From: Candidatus Protochlamydia amoebophila UWE25
Lineage (GTDB): Bacteria > Chlamydiota > Chlamydiia > Chlamydiales > Parachlamydiaceae
DNA length: 64,000 nucleotides
Assembly (NCBI RefSeq): GCF_000011565.2
Contig: NC_005861.2
Span: 2,046,001-2,110,000, forward strand
Reading direction: 5' to 3'
How positions within the stretch are numbered: position 1 is the stretch's first letter; every line of letters starts with the position of its first letter. The translations under genes were made by a program, and so were the position numbers. The notes below the pieces were generated by a model. That model did no database searches, was not told the DNA's origin, and worked only from the letters and a program-made list of their open reading frames with translations. Shown piece after piece: positions 55,285-64,000 of this stretch.

Positions 55285-56313
55285 TTAATTTTGCTTTTTA
55301 TCTGAATCTGGTTTTGCTAATGCATTACGCATATCCGTATCTGACTGAATATTTTGAATACGTTGATAATCCATAATACCTAATTTTCCACTTCTAAATG
55401 CTTCTGCCATCGCTAAAGGAACAGCTGCTTGTGCTTCAACAAGTTTTGCTTCCATATCTCTGACTTTCGCTAAATTTTCCTGTTCTTGAGCAACAGCCAT
55501 CGTCCGTCTTTTTTCAGCTTCCGCTTTTGCAATTCGAATATCAGATTCAGCTTGATCCGTTCTGAGTTTCGCCCCAATATTTTCGCCTAAATTAATTTCT
55601 ACGATATCAATGGAGAGAATTAAAAATGCTGTTGAGGAATCAAGCCCTTTTTCAAGCACAAGTTTTGAAATTTTTTGAGGAGATTCTAAAACTTGTTTAT
55701 GCGTATCAGATCCTCCAATTGCACTCACAATTCCTTCTCCCACACGAGCAATAATCGTCTCTTCCGTCGCCCCCCCAACTAATTGAGCGATATTTGTCCT
55801 CACTGTTACTCTGGCACGGCAATTTAATTGAATTCCGTCTTTAGCAACCCCCGTAATATATCCTCCATGATTTGGACAATCAATCACGCGTGGATTTACT
55901 GACGTCTGGACGGCAGCTTTAATATCGCGACCCGCTAAATCAATTGCCGTTGCACGTCTCCAATCGAGAGGAATATTAGCTTTATCAGCAGCGATTAAAG
56001 CTTCGACTACATTAGGAACATGTCCACCAGCCAAATAATGCGTTTCTAAATCTCCAACATGAATATCTTTTAATCCAGCTTTGTATAAGTTGATTCTGGC
56101 ATTGACGATTTCCCTTGGAGGAATTTTACGCAAACTCATTCCGATGATATTAAAAAGAGGAATGGGTGTCCCAGATACAAAGGCTTGAAACCATAAACTG
56201 ATAAATTTACCAATTACACTTAAAATAATCAGCAAGACAATAGCAAGTACAAAGATAAAAAAATAAAATTCTGTTCCATTTTCTAACAGATTTTGTAACA
56301 ATAATGTCGACAT
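55285..56313 (-). CDS. floA: Flotillin-like protein FloA (YqfA, UPF0365)
   Basis: A scaffold protein of membrane microdomains in the inner membrane. The 342-residue product has an N-terminal membrane helix (about 18-40), [65 protein letters not shown] and a C-terminal helical region rich in Ala, Glu and Arg with the run [10 protein letters not shown] at the end. The gene follows the NfeD-type protease and short NfeD genes, the same order as in Bacillus yqeZ-yqfA, where NfeD proteins go with flotillins. Confidence 0.92.
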   Translation of the reverse strand: MSTLLLQNLLENGTEFYFFIFVLAIVLLIILSVIGKFISLWFQAFVSGTPIPLFNIIGMSLRKIPPREIVNARINLYKAGLKDIHVGDLETHYLAGGHVPNVVEALIAADKANIPLDWRRATAIDLAGRDIKAAVQTSVNPRVIDCPNHGGYITGVAKDGIQLNCRARVTVRTNIAQLVGGATEETIIARVGEGIVSAIGGSDTHKQVLESPQKISKLVLEKGLDSSTAFLILSIDIVEINLGENIGAKLRTDQAESDIRIAKAEAEKRRTMAVAQEQENLAKVRDMEAKLVEAQAAVPLAMAEAFRSGKLGIMDYQRIQNIQSDTDMRNALAKPDSDKKQN

Positions 56314-56354
56314 AGTTAATTCCTTCGATGAAATTTTATTCTTCTTAATCTTTT

Positions 56355-56834
56355 TTAAATTGTTTGAGTGGGAAATAAGTTTTTTACAATTAAACTTTCT
56401 TCTTGCCCGGAAACGACAACAACCTCTTCTCCTTTACTAATATAGCCAGTCAATGAAATTGCTTGATGCTGTTCCCCATCTATCAAAATATATCCTCCTG
56501 GTTTGAGATCGGTAAGTACCATTCCTAATTTTCCAATCGCATTTCGATCGTATTCGGAAGCCTGAAACCCTTTCTGATCTTTTTTTAAATAGATGCTATA
56601 TTCTTGCCTAGTGTGCACAATACGCCATAAAGTAAACCGGATTAGCAATACCACACAGCTAAATGTAAAAAAAATGTAAAAAATCGTTGCCCAAATTGAA
56701 TTTATCTGCGAAGTAAATACGATTATACTAGCAATCAAAAAAATTGATCCCAACACTCCCATGATTGCCCCAGGAATATAAAATTCAATAAAAATAAGAG
56801 CAAGTCCACATAAAAGAAAAATAGAAGCTATCAT
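56355..56834 (-). CDS. Short NfeD-like membrane protein
   Basis: The 159-residue product has two to three N-terminal membrane helices (about 3-70), then a cytoplasmic part with an OB-fold (about 90-155; [29 protein letters not shown] in pieces), typical of NfeD proteins. These work with flotillin-like scaffolds. Its ATG overlaps the stop of the large NfeD-type protease by four bases, and floA begins 41 bases after its stop. Function beyond this association is not established. Confidence 0.8.
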   Translation of the reverse strand: MIASIFLLCGLALIFIEFYIPGAIMGVLGSIFLIASIIVFTSQINSIWATIFYIFFTFSCVVLLIRFTLWRIVHTRQEYSIYLKKDQKGFQASEYDRNAIGKLGMVLTDLKPGGYILIDGEQHQAISLTGYISKGEEVVVVSGQEESLIVKNLFPTQTI

Positions 56835-59062
56835 AATATATTTTTATTTATTAAAGGTCTTACAATAATCAGGTTACCCTCAAGGCGAACTATTTCGATT
56901 GATGTCTCTGCTTCAATAAAACCACCTGAGCTTATAGCTTCATAAATTTTTTCTTGAACAAGTATTTTACCAGCTGGCTTAAGAGGTGTTAGTACTTTCC
57001 CAGTTGCCAATGGCTGAGGAAAATCTAAAGGATTATTCCCAGCAATATACCCCTCTTGTTCAAAACCTTTTAATACAAATTTATTTAAGCCAGAAAACTT
57101 AGGTAACACGTACTGTGCTAATAAAGCAATCACAATACTGCTTAAGATCAATGTTCCACAAAACCAAACCAAACGCTTAATCAAATATTGCCCGGCTGCA
57201 TTAAATGTTTGTGTATCGTATTCAAAATGAATGGAATTCACACCTGGTATCAATAAACCAAATAAACCAAATAAAAATAGTAATCCTCCCATTATTCCCA
57301 GTAATCCAAAAGATGGCAAAATGAATAATTCTATTAAAATTAAACCCAGACCACTCAAAAGCAAAATAACTTCTAACCAATTAGCTATTTGAAGTGAAAA
57401 GCTAGACAGAACCATTAAAAATAAACAAATTGTCGCAATAGATCCCGGCACCCCAAACCCTGGATTATTGATTTCTATATACCCTCCAATCAGCAATCCC
57501 ATCATTAATAGGGATGAAACCAAGGGGGTTGCTAAAAAGACGAAAAACTGAGTCTTCCAATCCATTCGATAAGCGTCAATTTCTGCATGAGGAATTTGAG
57601 AAAAAAAAGAAGCATGAAAGAGAAGCATTTTGTCTGCTGACCATTTCCCCTTAGCCTTTTCTTCTTCAGTGATAGAAGACAATTTTTGAGGAGCTAACAC
57701 CAAATCTGCGACTTCATATTGCTTCATTTGCTCCGCATCGAGTGTCAAAAGTTTTCCTTTACCTGTAATCACTTGATCAGGATCTTTACCACCCAGACGA
57801 ATTTGATTCTCATTTTCAAGTTTGAGAATTTTTCCATGTCTCCAAACTAAAATTATATCTTTATCAACCATCGCTTCAGCAATAAAGGGATTTCGATCAA
57901 AAAGCTTTGCGCGATTTGCAAAGTCAGCTCTTAAAGCAGAGTTAATTTTTTCTGAAGCTGACTCCATTTTTCCATTCTCATTCGTATAAACAGGTTCAGC
58001 AGCACCCATGCTCGCACCTTTAACGGCAGAAATGAATCTGGTAGAATAAGCGAGCATCGCTCCCGCAGAAATAGCCCAATTATTAATAAATGTCACAATA
58101 GGAATATTATATTGAAGATCCATCTCTTTCAAGGCGTCAGAGATTTTTTGTGCAGCAAAGACTTCTCCACCAGGTGTATCTAGTTCAAGAATGATAAATA
58201 AGGGGGGATTTTTTTTATAATATTCAAGTCCCTGTTTGATGTAAAGCCAAGTAGACTCATTAATAGAGGTTTCCCGATTGCCAACATACAAATAACCAAT
58301 CTTGTTATTTTTACTCTTAAATGAAATCTCTTTTTGCAATTTTTGCTCTAAACTTAAAGTTGACAAATCCGTCGTATTAGTTTTAGATTTTTGATCGATT
58401 GATTCGAACAAATACTTTTTTTCAAAATCTTTTAAAGGCAAAAGAGCATCAACTATCCCTAAATATTTAAGTTGATTTTGATTTACAACTAGCGTTTGTC
58501 CCTCCGAAGAAAATAGCGCGTATGGACTTTTTTTATAAGCTTCGATTTTATCATTAACTTGCAAAAAAGGATCAGTCATCCCATCCGCCAATAAGAATAA
58601 GGTAGAAGCATGCGGATTTTTGCTATCAATTAAGCTCCGCACTTGATTACGGAGAATATTGGTGGGTAAATCTCTTTCAGCACTCCCAGGGATATCTCCC
58701 CACGAAAAAACTAATGAGCCATACATTTCATCCGCTAAAAAAGGAATGATAGCAGCAGGGCCGGTCACGACATCATTTAAATAAACAATAATTTTTTGTT
58801 GCTGTGTTTGTTTCAAAATATAGAGCGATTTGGCAAAATCTAAAACATCAACCAAATCGCCAGAGTTAGAGTTTAATTCAATAATGATAAGAGAGTGAGG
58901 TTGCTCGTAAAAGTGTGTTAATATTTTTTGTGCTGGTTCTAATTTACTCTTATCTAAAAATCCCTTTAAATACAGTTTAATAGGTTTTTCTTCCATTCCA
59001 CAAAGCAAGCAAGTCGAGCTAACGAAAAATAGAAGAAGAGAATAAAGGTAATATTTAAACAT
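56831..59062 (-). CDS. NfeD-type membrane serine protease with a duplicated ClpP-like domain
   Basis: The 743-residue product starts with a signal peptide or anchor (about 1-22). It has two ClpP-like domains: the first (about 28-215) has TGPAA at the nucleophile position, with Thr100 in place of Ser, and looks inactive. The second (about 254-455) has LELDTPGGEV and the nucleophile Ser332 in NNWAISAGAM, followed by GASMGAAEP. Four or five membrane helices (about 520-640) and a C-terminal NfeD OB-fold follow. These proteases act on membrane proteins, probably in the periplasm. The upstream duplication exceeds the usual single-domain form. It heads the flotillin operon. Confidence 0.88.
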   Translation of the reverse strand: MFKYYLYSLLLFFVSSTCLLCGMEEKPIKLYLKGFLDKSKLEPAQKILTHFYEQPHSLIIIELNSNSGDLVDVLDFAKSLYILKQTQQQKIIVYLNDVVTGPAAIIPFLADEMYGSLVFSWGDIPGSAERDLPTNILRNQVRSLIDSKNPHASTLFLLADGMTDPFLQVNDKIEAYKKSPYALFSSEGQTLVVNQNQLKYLGIVDALLPLKDFEKKYLFESIDQKSKTNTTDLSTLSLEQKLQKEISFKSKNNKIGYLYVGNRETSINESTWLYIKQGLEYYKKNPPLFIILELDTPGGEVFAAQKISDALKEMDLQYNIPIVTFINNWAISAGAMLAYSTRFISAVKGASMGAAEPVYTNENGKMESASEKINSALRADFANRAKLFDRNPFIAEAMVDKDIILVWRHGKILKLENENQIRLGGKDPDQVITGKGKLLTLDAEQMKQYEVADLVLAPQKLSSITEEEKAKGKWSADKMLLFHASFFSQIPHAEIDAYRMDWKTQFFVFLATPLVSSLLMMGLLIGGYIEINNPGFGVPGSIATICLFLMVLSSFSLQIANWLEVILLLSGLGLILIELFILPSFGLLGIMGGLLFLFGLFGLLIPGVNSIHFEYDTQTFNAAGQYLIKRLVWFCGTLILSSIVIALLAQYVLPKFSGLNKFVLKGFEQEGYIAGNNPLDFPQPLATGKVLTPLKPAGKILVQEKIYEAISSGGFIEAETSIEIVRLEGNLIIVRPLINKNIL

Positions 59063-59482
59063 ATTGAAGTGGCAAAGTTGGTGTCTGAAGCTATTTTTGC
59101 GAACTTATTTTTCACATTTCGTCACTGTAGCAAAGATTTTCTTTTTTCTAATAAAAAAAATGCATTTATTCTGCATCTATTAAATATAAAGCCTTTGCAT
59201 TTTTTACTGATATCCATTTAAGTAAATATTTTTGATTTTTATAGGATTAGAAAAATTTAAGTAGAGCGCGATAGGACCCTTTAGCCAAGATAATTTAGAT
59301 CTAAAATTCGCATTAACTTCTACTGTACGATAGAAAAATGCGGTGTTCTTATCTCAAGCAATGCTAAAATGCTGCTCTACTAAAAATAAATTTTCCAAAT
59401 TTGAATTAAAAAGCTAAATGTAGATATTTACAGGCAAAAGCTCTTATTTAAAATAATTAAAAATTGCGAGTTAATTTTTCAA
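59063..59482. other. Intergenic region
   Basis: About 420 bases without a gene. It should hold the promoter of the NfeD/flotillin operon near 59080-59170. No clear hexamers or strong hairpin seen. Confidence 0.35.
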
Positions 59483-59905
59483 CTATCGCCCGTCACTAGA
59501 TAATTGTTCGGAAGTTAAAAGAATCGCTAATCGGAGAGATACAAGCCTTTTTCCATCTTTTATGCTAAGATAGCTTAGTCTATCAGCTAATGCCTCTTTC
59601 AAATGGCAACTTTTTTTAGACAAATCAATTAGGTGTTTTTGCGCGATATCTAAATTTGCAGGAGTTAGAGGTATTTGAGCGAGGGCTTTCATAACTTCAC
59701 GAGCATATTCATTTATTTTTTTTAAAGAAGTATTTCTAATATAACTTTGTACATACATGGGGGTGTAAGTTTTTTGCCAGCTTTTAATTGCTTCATTGCC
59801 ATAACCTTCTTCACTTTCGTAATCCTCGTATTTTTTAGACAAAGCCACATAATCTATCTCTGTTTTAGAAGGAAAACAACCAAATAAATTATAAAAATTG
59901 TTCAT
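59483..59905 (-). CDS. Small soluble helical protein of unknown function
   Basis: A 140-residue product with no signal peptide or membrane segment. It is rich in Lys, Glu, Tyr and Ser, with several predicted helices (YVALSKKYEDYESEE, SLKKINEYAREVMKALAQI, LDIAQKHLIDL). No motif or family is recognised. A GAGGAG site lies upstream of the start. It sits in an accessory region together with transposon remains and Inc-like genes, so it may be a lineage-specific protein. Confidence 0.55.
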   Translation of the reverse strand: MNNFYNLFGCFPSKTEIDYVALSKKYEDYESEEGYGNEAIKSWQKTYTPMYVQSYIRNTSLKKINEYAREVMKALAQIPLTPANLDIAQKHLIDLSKKSCHLKEALADRLSYLSIKDGKRLVSLRLAILLTSEQLSSDGR

Positions 59906-60304
59906 ATTAGCTCCTCTTCTGGATTATGAAATTATTAACAAAACATCAAATTAAAATATTTTATATTTATCATGCTAAATGATTTAGAATACTAGCAAAA
60001 CTTTAATTTTTCTATTTACGGATAAGTTTATTAAAAATAAATATACTAAAAATTAACTGTATCATACTATCACATTCATTGCAAATAAACATCGTTTATA
60101 TAATTCGTCTAAATGTATTGTTTTTTGCGAACGATTTTATTCTTGTAAATCATTAGGATATATATTTCAGCAACTTTTTTATATTAATTAATAATGAAAA
60201 TAACCCTTAAACACCAAAAACTTAATTTTTTTGTTTTAAAGCGATAAGAAGGAGTATTCCTTCTTATCGCTAAATCCTAACTATATTCAGCATCTAACTT
60301 AAGG
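59906..60304. other. Intergenic region
   Basis: About 400 very AT-rich bases. The right end holds the terminator hairpin (60240-60271). Nothing else supported. Confidence 0.35.
60240..60271 (-). terminator. Terminator hairpin of the minus-strand Inc-like gene
   Basis: A perfect 14-base stem (60240-60253 with 60258-60271, AGCGATAAGAAGGA and its complement) with a four-base loop, 33 bases after the stop of the gene at 60305. On the minus strand it is followed by TTAAAACAAAAAAATT. Confidence 0.65.
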
Positions 60305-60907
60305 TTAGGGTTCATTTTCATAAGCGAGATAAAATGAATTAAAGAAAGGATAAGCCAGCAAAATCACACCGGTACTCATACCTGTCCAAGCAATTATATC
60401 TTTCTTATCATTTTCAGGATTTGACGGATTGTCTGTATAAGAAGCCATTAGACCGGTTAAAAATAAACCAAGCCCAGAACCAAAATAGCTAACCCCATAA
60501 CTTTTATTATTCACATAAGAATTTTTCAATTGATGGCCAGCTCTTATTAAATATCTAGATGCTAAATAATCTAATTTTTCGATTGTTCCTTTTAACTTAG
60601 AATTATTTTTGTAATTTTCTTCTTTAATAACTAATTGCATATTAAGTCGATCTAATTTCGCTATATCATAAAGGCGTGTTTTTAATAAGCTCTCACACTT
60701 TCCTTGCAATCTTCCTCGTGAGGAAAGGGTCTGAGAAAGGTAATTCATGTAACAGCGAATTTTATCCGTCATAGGTAACTGCTGGTCAGCATTAACAGCT
60801 TCTATAAGACTTTCAATATCTCCATCATTAGTTAAAATATTCATATTCTGGCCGACATTTGGAAGATTAAAATCTTGTACATCATAAATGAGCATTGAAT
60901 TAATCAT
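60305..60907 (-). CDS. Protein with C-terminal paired membrane helices, weak Inc candidate
   Basis: AAGGTG five bases before ATG 60907 fixes the start. The 200-residue product has a hydrophilic helical part (1-140) with no signal peptide, then two hydrophobic segments (about 141-157 and 171-195) split by a polar DNPSNPENDKKD loop, ending in YENEP. Paired late helices without a signal peptide resemble some Inc proteins, but the loop is longer than in the classical bilobed form. Function is unknown. Confidence 0.5.
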   Translation of the reverse strand: MINSMLIYDVQDFNLPNVGQNMNILTNDGDIESLIEAVNADQQLPMTDKIRCYMNYLSQTLSSRGRLQGKCESLLKTRLYDIAKLDRLNMQLVIKEENYKNNSKLKGTIEKLDYLASRYLIRAGHQLKNSYVNNKSYGVSYFGSGLGLFLTGLMASYTDNPSNPENDKKDIIAWTGMSTGVILLAYPFFNSFYLAYENEP

Positions 60908-61131
60908 ATCATCACCTTATTAAATGTTAATGAAACAGTAAATTATTTATTTTTTTATCAGCAATTAGTTTAATTATCAAACAAAAAAAATATTTATTTT
61001 AAAGCAAGGAATTATTAAGGAAATATTAATTTAAGGGGATCCTAAACATAACATGCTAATTAAAAATTTCCATTTGGCTTTTCTAATGTAAATGATTTTC
61101 TTATAAGGTATTCATCATAGGAAGAACTAAA
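60908..61131. other. Intergenic region
   Basis: About 220 AT-rich bases between the minus-strand gene and the decayed IS1-type transposase. No inverted repeat matching an IS end was identified. Confidence 0.3.
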
Positions 61132-61601
61132 ATGACATTATCATGACCAAGTTGCAAATCGACGACTATAAAAAAATGATCATATTTATAATGGAAAGCA
61201 GAATCATTCATACCTTATAACTACGGACGTCAGTTTGTCACAGAACATCCATAATAACATGATTAGTGGAGAGAAGCGATCCTGAATTGTTTAAGCATTC
61301 CTCAACTAAATTTTACTAAAGAAGGTATCAGCCGCATTTTGTTCATGAAAACGTTGAGGAATTAACAGAAGGATGAATGTAACTGTAATGAGTGCCAACA
61401 AGTTTTAAATCGCTGTTATTGAATTAGATGAACAATTGAGCTATGGAGAAATAAGAATAGTCAACAATGGTTGTGACTTGTTTTCACTCTGCTACGAGGC
61501 AAGTTTTAGCCATACACGATGGGGAAGCGAATGCGAAAAGGTGCTGGAGGGTTGAAGGAAAAATTGCTAAAAGTTTAAAAAAAGCCGCTTTATTATTTTA
61601 A
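61132..61601 (+). pseudogene. Decayed IS1-family transposase
   Basis: From ATG 61132 the pieces read like an IS1-type InsA/InsB: PSCKSTTIKKNDHIYNGKQN (first Cys of the zinc finger changed to a TGA stop at 61144-61146), then YGRQFVTEH, then ELDEQLSYGEI, NKNSQQWL and a clear end piece RQVLAIHDGEANAKRCWRVE (reading frame 61497-61601). Several stops and frameshifts lie between, so the enzyme is dead. No terminal repeats were found. Order and spacing of the motifs match IS1 transposases, so the assignment is good although the gene is broken. Confidence 0.7.
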
Positions 61602-61983
61602 TTTGCATTCGAGAATGCTAAATTAAATCTTATTTTATTTTTTCATAAATTAAATGATGTATGGAAATTGCATACAATTATTCTTGCATTTTTTTTAGAA
61701 AACTATTTAATTTTGCTATTCATATCTTTCTTTTCAACCTATGCAGCTTATTTTAACTTTTATGTTCATGAAGGCTTTAATTTAAACAAAGTGTAAGATA
61801 TTATTTTAAATTTTTTTAAAAAAATTTTTATTAAATATTTAAATTATTTTTAAAATTTTAAAAATGAAATTTTATTAAATTAATTTGACTTAAATTTAAT
61901 TTAAATGTATTATGTTAAACAATAATAATTTATTTTAGTAAATTAATGTTTTTATTTTTAAATTTATAATAGGAGTCCATTAT
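61602..61983. other. Intergenic region
   Basis: About 380 bases of extremely AT-rich sequence with long A and T runs, upstream of the GNAT-like gene. A ribosome site (AGGAGT at 61971) ends it. No clear promoter seen among the many A/T matches. Confidence 0.3.
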
Positions 61984-62829
61984 ATGCAACCTAGTGAATT
62001 AAACCCAATTTCTCAGACAAGGCCGACATTTACATCTCAGGAAAATTCTAATCAGACAAACCTAGATATTCCAGAAGTTACTGATGATAATCCTCAACAA
62101 AGCATATCTACAGAGGTTGTTGATAATAGTAGTTCTAGGCAATTCAAATCCGCTGCTTTAGTGCATGAGCAACTGACGTCAGCTAAACTACATCAAGAAA
62201 TAGATCAGCAACGGGCAATTGTACCGTTACAGGGGCAAGTTAATACTACGTCACCTATGAGTTATGTTGAACTTAGACAAGAAACAGATCCAGTAGTATT
62301 TCACGATGCAATAACGAAGGCAAATGCGGGGCCAACTGTATATATTTATTCCGTTGAAGAGTATGCTGAAATGACAATGTTTCTATCTACTGATAAGTCT
62401 TTTGGCGTTGCTGTTAAGCTGAATGGAGATATTGTTTCTGTTTTCAAAGATGCTAAAAAAGCTCCGAGAGGCGTTGTCGACATCCTCATTCCCAAAGCTC
62501 TAGAGAATAAGGGAACACATTTAGACTGTTTTAATATGCCTACGATCCCTTTACCTCTGATGTATGCTAAACACGGGCTTGTTCCTGTTGCCAAAGTAAA
62601 ATTTAATGAAGATGAAGCTGTAAAGCCAGAAGGCTGGGATGTAGATAAATATGGAAAACCCGATGTTATATTTATGGCTTACAATCCTGCAAAACCCTAC
62701 CCTACAGATACAAGAGAGAGGCTACCACTAATAAATGCTGATATTAACAAATTAGAAGCTGTGGATTACGACAGTGCTATAAAAATTCAGGAAGAGAAAG
62801 TAAAAGAATTTCATTCTTATAGAGGTTAA
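61984..62829 (+). CDS. Protein with GNAT-like, phage-type domain; effector or toxin candidate
   Basis: The 281-residue product starts at ATG 61984 after AGGAGTCC. The N-terminal 90 residues are Ser/Gln/Thr-rich and look disordered. From about 105 to 225 lies a compact domain with FGVAVKLNGDIVSVFK, then GVVDILIPKALENKGTHLDC, LMYAKHGLVPVAKVKFNE, and GWDVDKYGKPDVIFMAYNP. These segments recall a GNAT-like acetyltransferase domain seen in phage head-associated and toxin-like proteins. That resemblance is from memory, not a search. A disordered leader plus a small enzyme-like domain fits a type III effector or toxin. There is no obvious immunity gene directly next to it. Confidence 0.55.
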   Translation: MQPSELNPISQTRPTFTSQENSNQTNLDIPEVTDDNPQQSISTEVVDNSSSRQFKSAALVHEQLTSAKLHQEIDQQRAIVPLQGQVNTTSPMSYVELRQETDPVVFHDAITKANAGPTVYIYSVEEYAEMTMFLSTDKSFGVAVKLNGDIVSVFKDAKKAPRGVVDILIPKALENKGTHLDCFNMPTIPLPLMYAKHGLVPVAKVKFNEDEAVKPEGWDVDKYGKPDVIFMAYNPAKPYPTDTRERLPLINADINKLEAVDYDSAIKIQEEKVKEFHSYRG

Positions 62830-62961
62830 AGCCCTTTAATTTTTTAAAGTTTTAAAAATAAGCTATTTGAATATAAATACTACATTTGCTAAAGTAATGA
62901 AGTTGGCAAACGTTAAAAATTTTAAATGATCATTATTAAATTGCAAACAAAGGAGATGTTT

Positions 62962-63270
62962 ATGATAAGTGGATTAAATGGATTTGGACATCATTATTTT
63001 CCAAGTGAAGAAAATGAGTTTTTTCAGAAAAAGCAAAATTGTTCAGTTGAATCTGCAAATAGAGAAAAATCTTCTATTCATTCGCAGCAAATTTCTGAGC
63101 AAATTTCCCGTGTTTCTGAAGCTGATATTAAAAAATTAATGAGTCAAACTAATATTACCGAAGCAAAGGCAAAAGAAATTTTAGAGGATCGAGAGTTTTA
63201 TATTGAATTTGCTATGAAGCAAGGTTTAACTAGACAAGCGGCAGAGGAAGAGGTAGATTCTGCCTATTAA
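62962..63270 (+). CDS. Small protein, inverted paralogue A
   Basis: ATG 62962 is placed by AAAGGAG seven bases upstream; the frame is open from 62926. The 102-residue product has a variable N-terminus (HHYFPSEENEFF) and a conserved helical C-terminus of about 60 residues (ISEQISRVSEADIKKLMSQT, then EAKAKEILEDREFYIEFAMK). The same C-terminal block occurs on the opposite strand at 63651-63926 with about 140 bases of DNA almost identical. It might be a small helical protein-binding module; the function is unknown. Confidence 0.65.
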   Translation: MISGLNGFGHHYFPSEENEFFQKKQNCSVESANREKSSIHSQQISEQISRVSEADIKKLMSQTNITEAKAKEILEDREFYIEFAMKQGLTRQAAEEEVDSAY

Positions 63271-63650
63271 AATTCAAAGCTAGTTAAAATTTATTTTTCA
63301 TTAACTCCTTTTTGGTAATTGAGGCACATTAACAAAAATTTTTAAGTTTAAAAACTAAACTGTAAAAAAGTTACATGCTCGACTACCAAAGAAGGAAAAA
63401 GTGAAACATATTTTTAAAATTATTTGATAAATCAATATTAGGTAGTGCCAAATAGATAAGTTTATTTCAATAAACTTATCTATTTGGCACTACCCATACC
63501 TATTATTTATAAATTAAACAGATCTACCTAATTTTCGTTGGTAATTGGACATTTAAATTTTAATGAATTAAGATCACTATTCTTTATATGTCTCAATTAC
63601 CCAGAATGAAGTCAACTAAATATTAGACTCCCCTCGAATTTTGCAAATTT
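63271..63650. other. Intergenic region holding a 54-base palindrome
   Basis: 380 bases between two inverted paralogues, both pointing inwards. The centre holds the perfect palindrome at 63441-63494. The rest is AT-rich with nothing further supported. Confidence 0.5.
63441..63494. repeat. Perfect 54-base inverted repeat
   Basis: Two 26-base arms (63441-63466 and 63469-63494) are perfect reverse complements around a two-base spacer. The left arm begins GGTAGTGCCAAATAGATAAG. It may be a bidirectional terminator for the convergent paralogues or a relic of two abutted transposon ends; the GGTAGTG start resembles IS1-family ends. No target duplication is visible at its edges. Confidence 0.9.
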
Positions 63651-63926
63651 TTAAAAGGTAGAATCAACATGCTTTTCTGCCCCTTCTCTGCTTAAACCTT
63701 GCTTCATAGCCAATTCAATATAAAACTCTCGATCCTCTAAAATTTCTTTTGCCTTTGCTTCGGTAAAATTAGTTTGACTCATTAATTTTTTAATATCAGC
63801 TTCAGAAACACGGGAAATTTGCTCAGAAATTAGTTGTAATTGAGCAGAAGTTTTTTCTGTAGAAAAACTGCTTTTATGATCATTTAAAAAGAAATTATGT
63901 TTAAATTCTTCTAGTCCTTTTGTCAT
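63651..63926 (-). CDS. Small protein, inverted paralogue B
   Basis: The ATG at 63926 follows AAAGGAGAT. The 91-residue product has its own N-terminus (MTKGLEEFKHNFFLNDHK) but shares the helical C-terminal block with the gene at 62962-63270 (RVSEADIKKLMSQTN then TEAKAKEILEDREFYIE). At DNA level, 63692-63831 reversed matches 63090-63229 with only about two differences over 140 bases. The N-termini differ, so the conserved block is under selection or was recently copied. Function is unknown. Confidence 0.65.
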   Translation of the reverse strand: MTKGLEEFKHNFFLNDHKSSFSTEKTSAQLQLISEQISRVSEADIKKLMSQTNFTEAKAKEILEDREFYIELAMKQGLSREGAEKHVDSTF

Positions 63927-64000
63927 AATATCTCCTTTATCTGTAATTTAACGATGCCAGATTAAGATAATCTTAATATCAGCCAACATTATTAATTTAT

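Overview
This is an AT-rich window from a chromosome of the phylum Chlamydiae, most likely a Protochlamydia or Parachlamydia-type symbiont of amoebae. No database was searched; the assignment rests on gene content and order. A block of fabH-fabD-fabG-acpP, recR, bamA, skp, lpxD and, further along, pdhA-pdhB-pdhC and a sodium:dicarboxylate transporter recalls the order in Chlamydia trachomatis. A folD-apbE pair followed by dnaN-recF-smpB is a second chlamydia-like neighbourhood. Between these blocks lie genes pathogenic Chlamydia lack: UDP-glucose dehydrogenase with a phosphoglycosyl transferase, PutP, a flotillin/NfeD operon, a eukaryote-like PP2C, a MORN-like protein, Inc-like membrane proteins and transposons.

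Layout. 1-2.4 kb: three paralogous small secreted His/Ser-rich proteins. 2.4-5.2 kb: an IS982-family element inserted near the 3' end of a large gene; the original C-terminus can be rebuilt exactly. 5.5-6.9 kb: zinc-ribbon protein and transaldolase. 7.1-9.4 kb: an overlapping pair, a membrane-anchored kinase-like protein and an exported CX5R phosphatase-like protein. 9.8-11.6 kb: a large coiled-coil protein. 12-17.4 kb: ugd, prenyl diphosphate synthase, sugar transferase, MreD-like protein, rarA and a small exported protein. 17.8-25.5 kb: folD, apbE, a small gene, a winged-helix protein, dnaN, recF, smpB, rlmH. 26-31.5 kb: membrane protein, PIN/TRAM protein, acpS, a barrel-like protein with trxB, and an Inc candidate. 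32-35.6 kb: putP and the MORN-like protein.

35.7-45.8 kb is the envelope core: type II fatty-acid synthesis on the minus strand, then recR, bamA, skp and lpxD on the plus strand. Between fabH and recR lies the wreck of a SpoIIE/RsbU-type phosphatase holding twelve copies of an octamer repeat. 45.9-48.5 kb: PP2C phosphatase and an Inc candidate. 49-52.4 kb: pyruvate dehydrogenase E1/E2. 52.7-59.1 kb: transporter, then an operon of NfeD protease, short NfeD, FloA, a small membrane protein and YggS. 59.5-64 kb is an accessory end: hypotheticals, a decayed IS1-type transposase, a protein with a GNAT-like domain, and two inverted near-identical small genes flanking a 54-base perfect palindrome.

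Pyruvate dehydrogenase makes acetyl-CoA, which FabH/FabD/FabG/AcpP turn into acyl chains; AcpS activates AcpP; LpxD uses acyl-ACP for lipid A; Skp and BamA insert outer-membrane proteins. The accessory genes look host-directed. No tRNA, rRNA or CRISPR array was seen.
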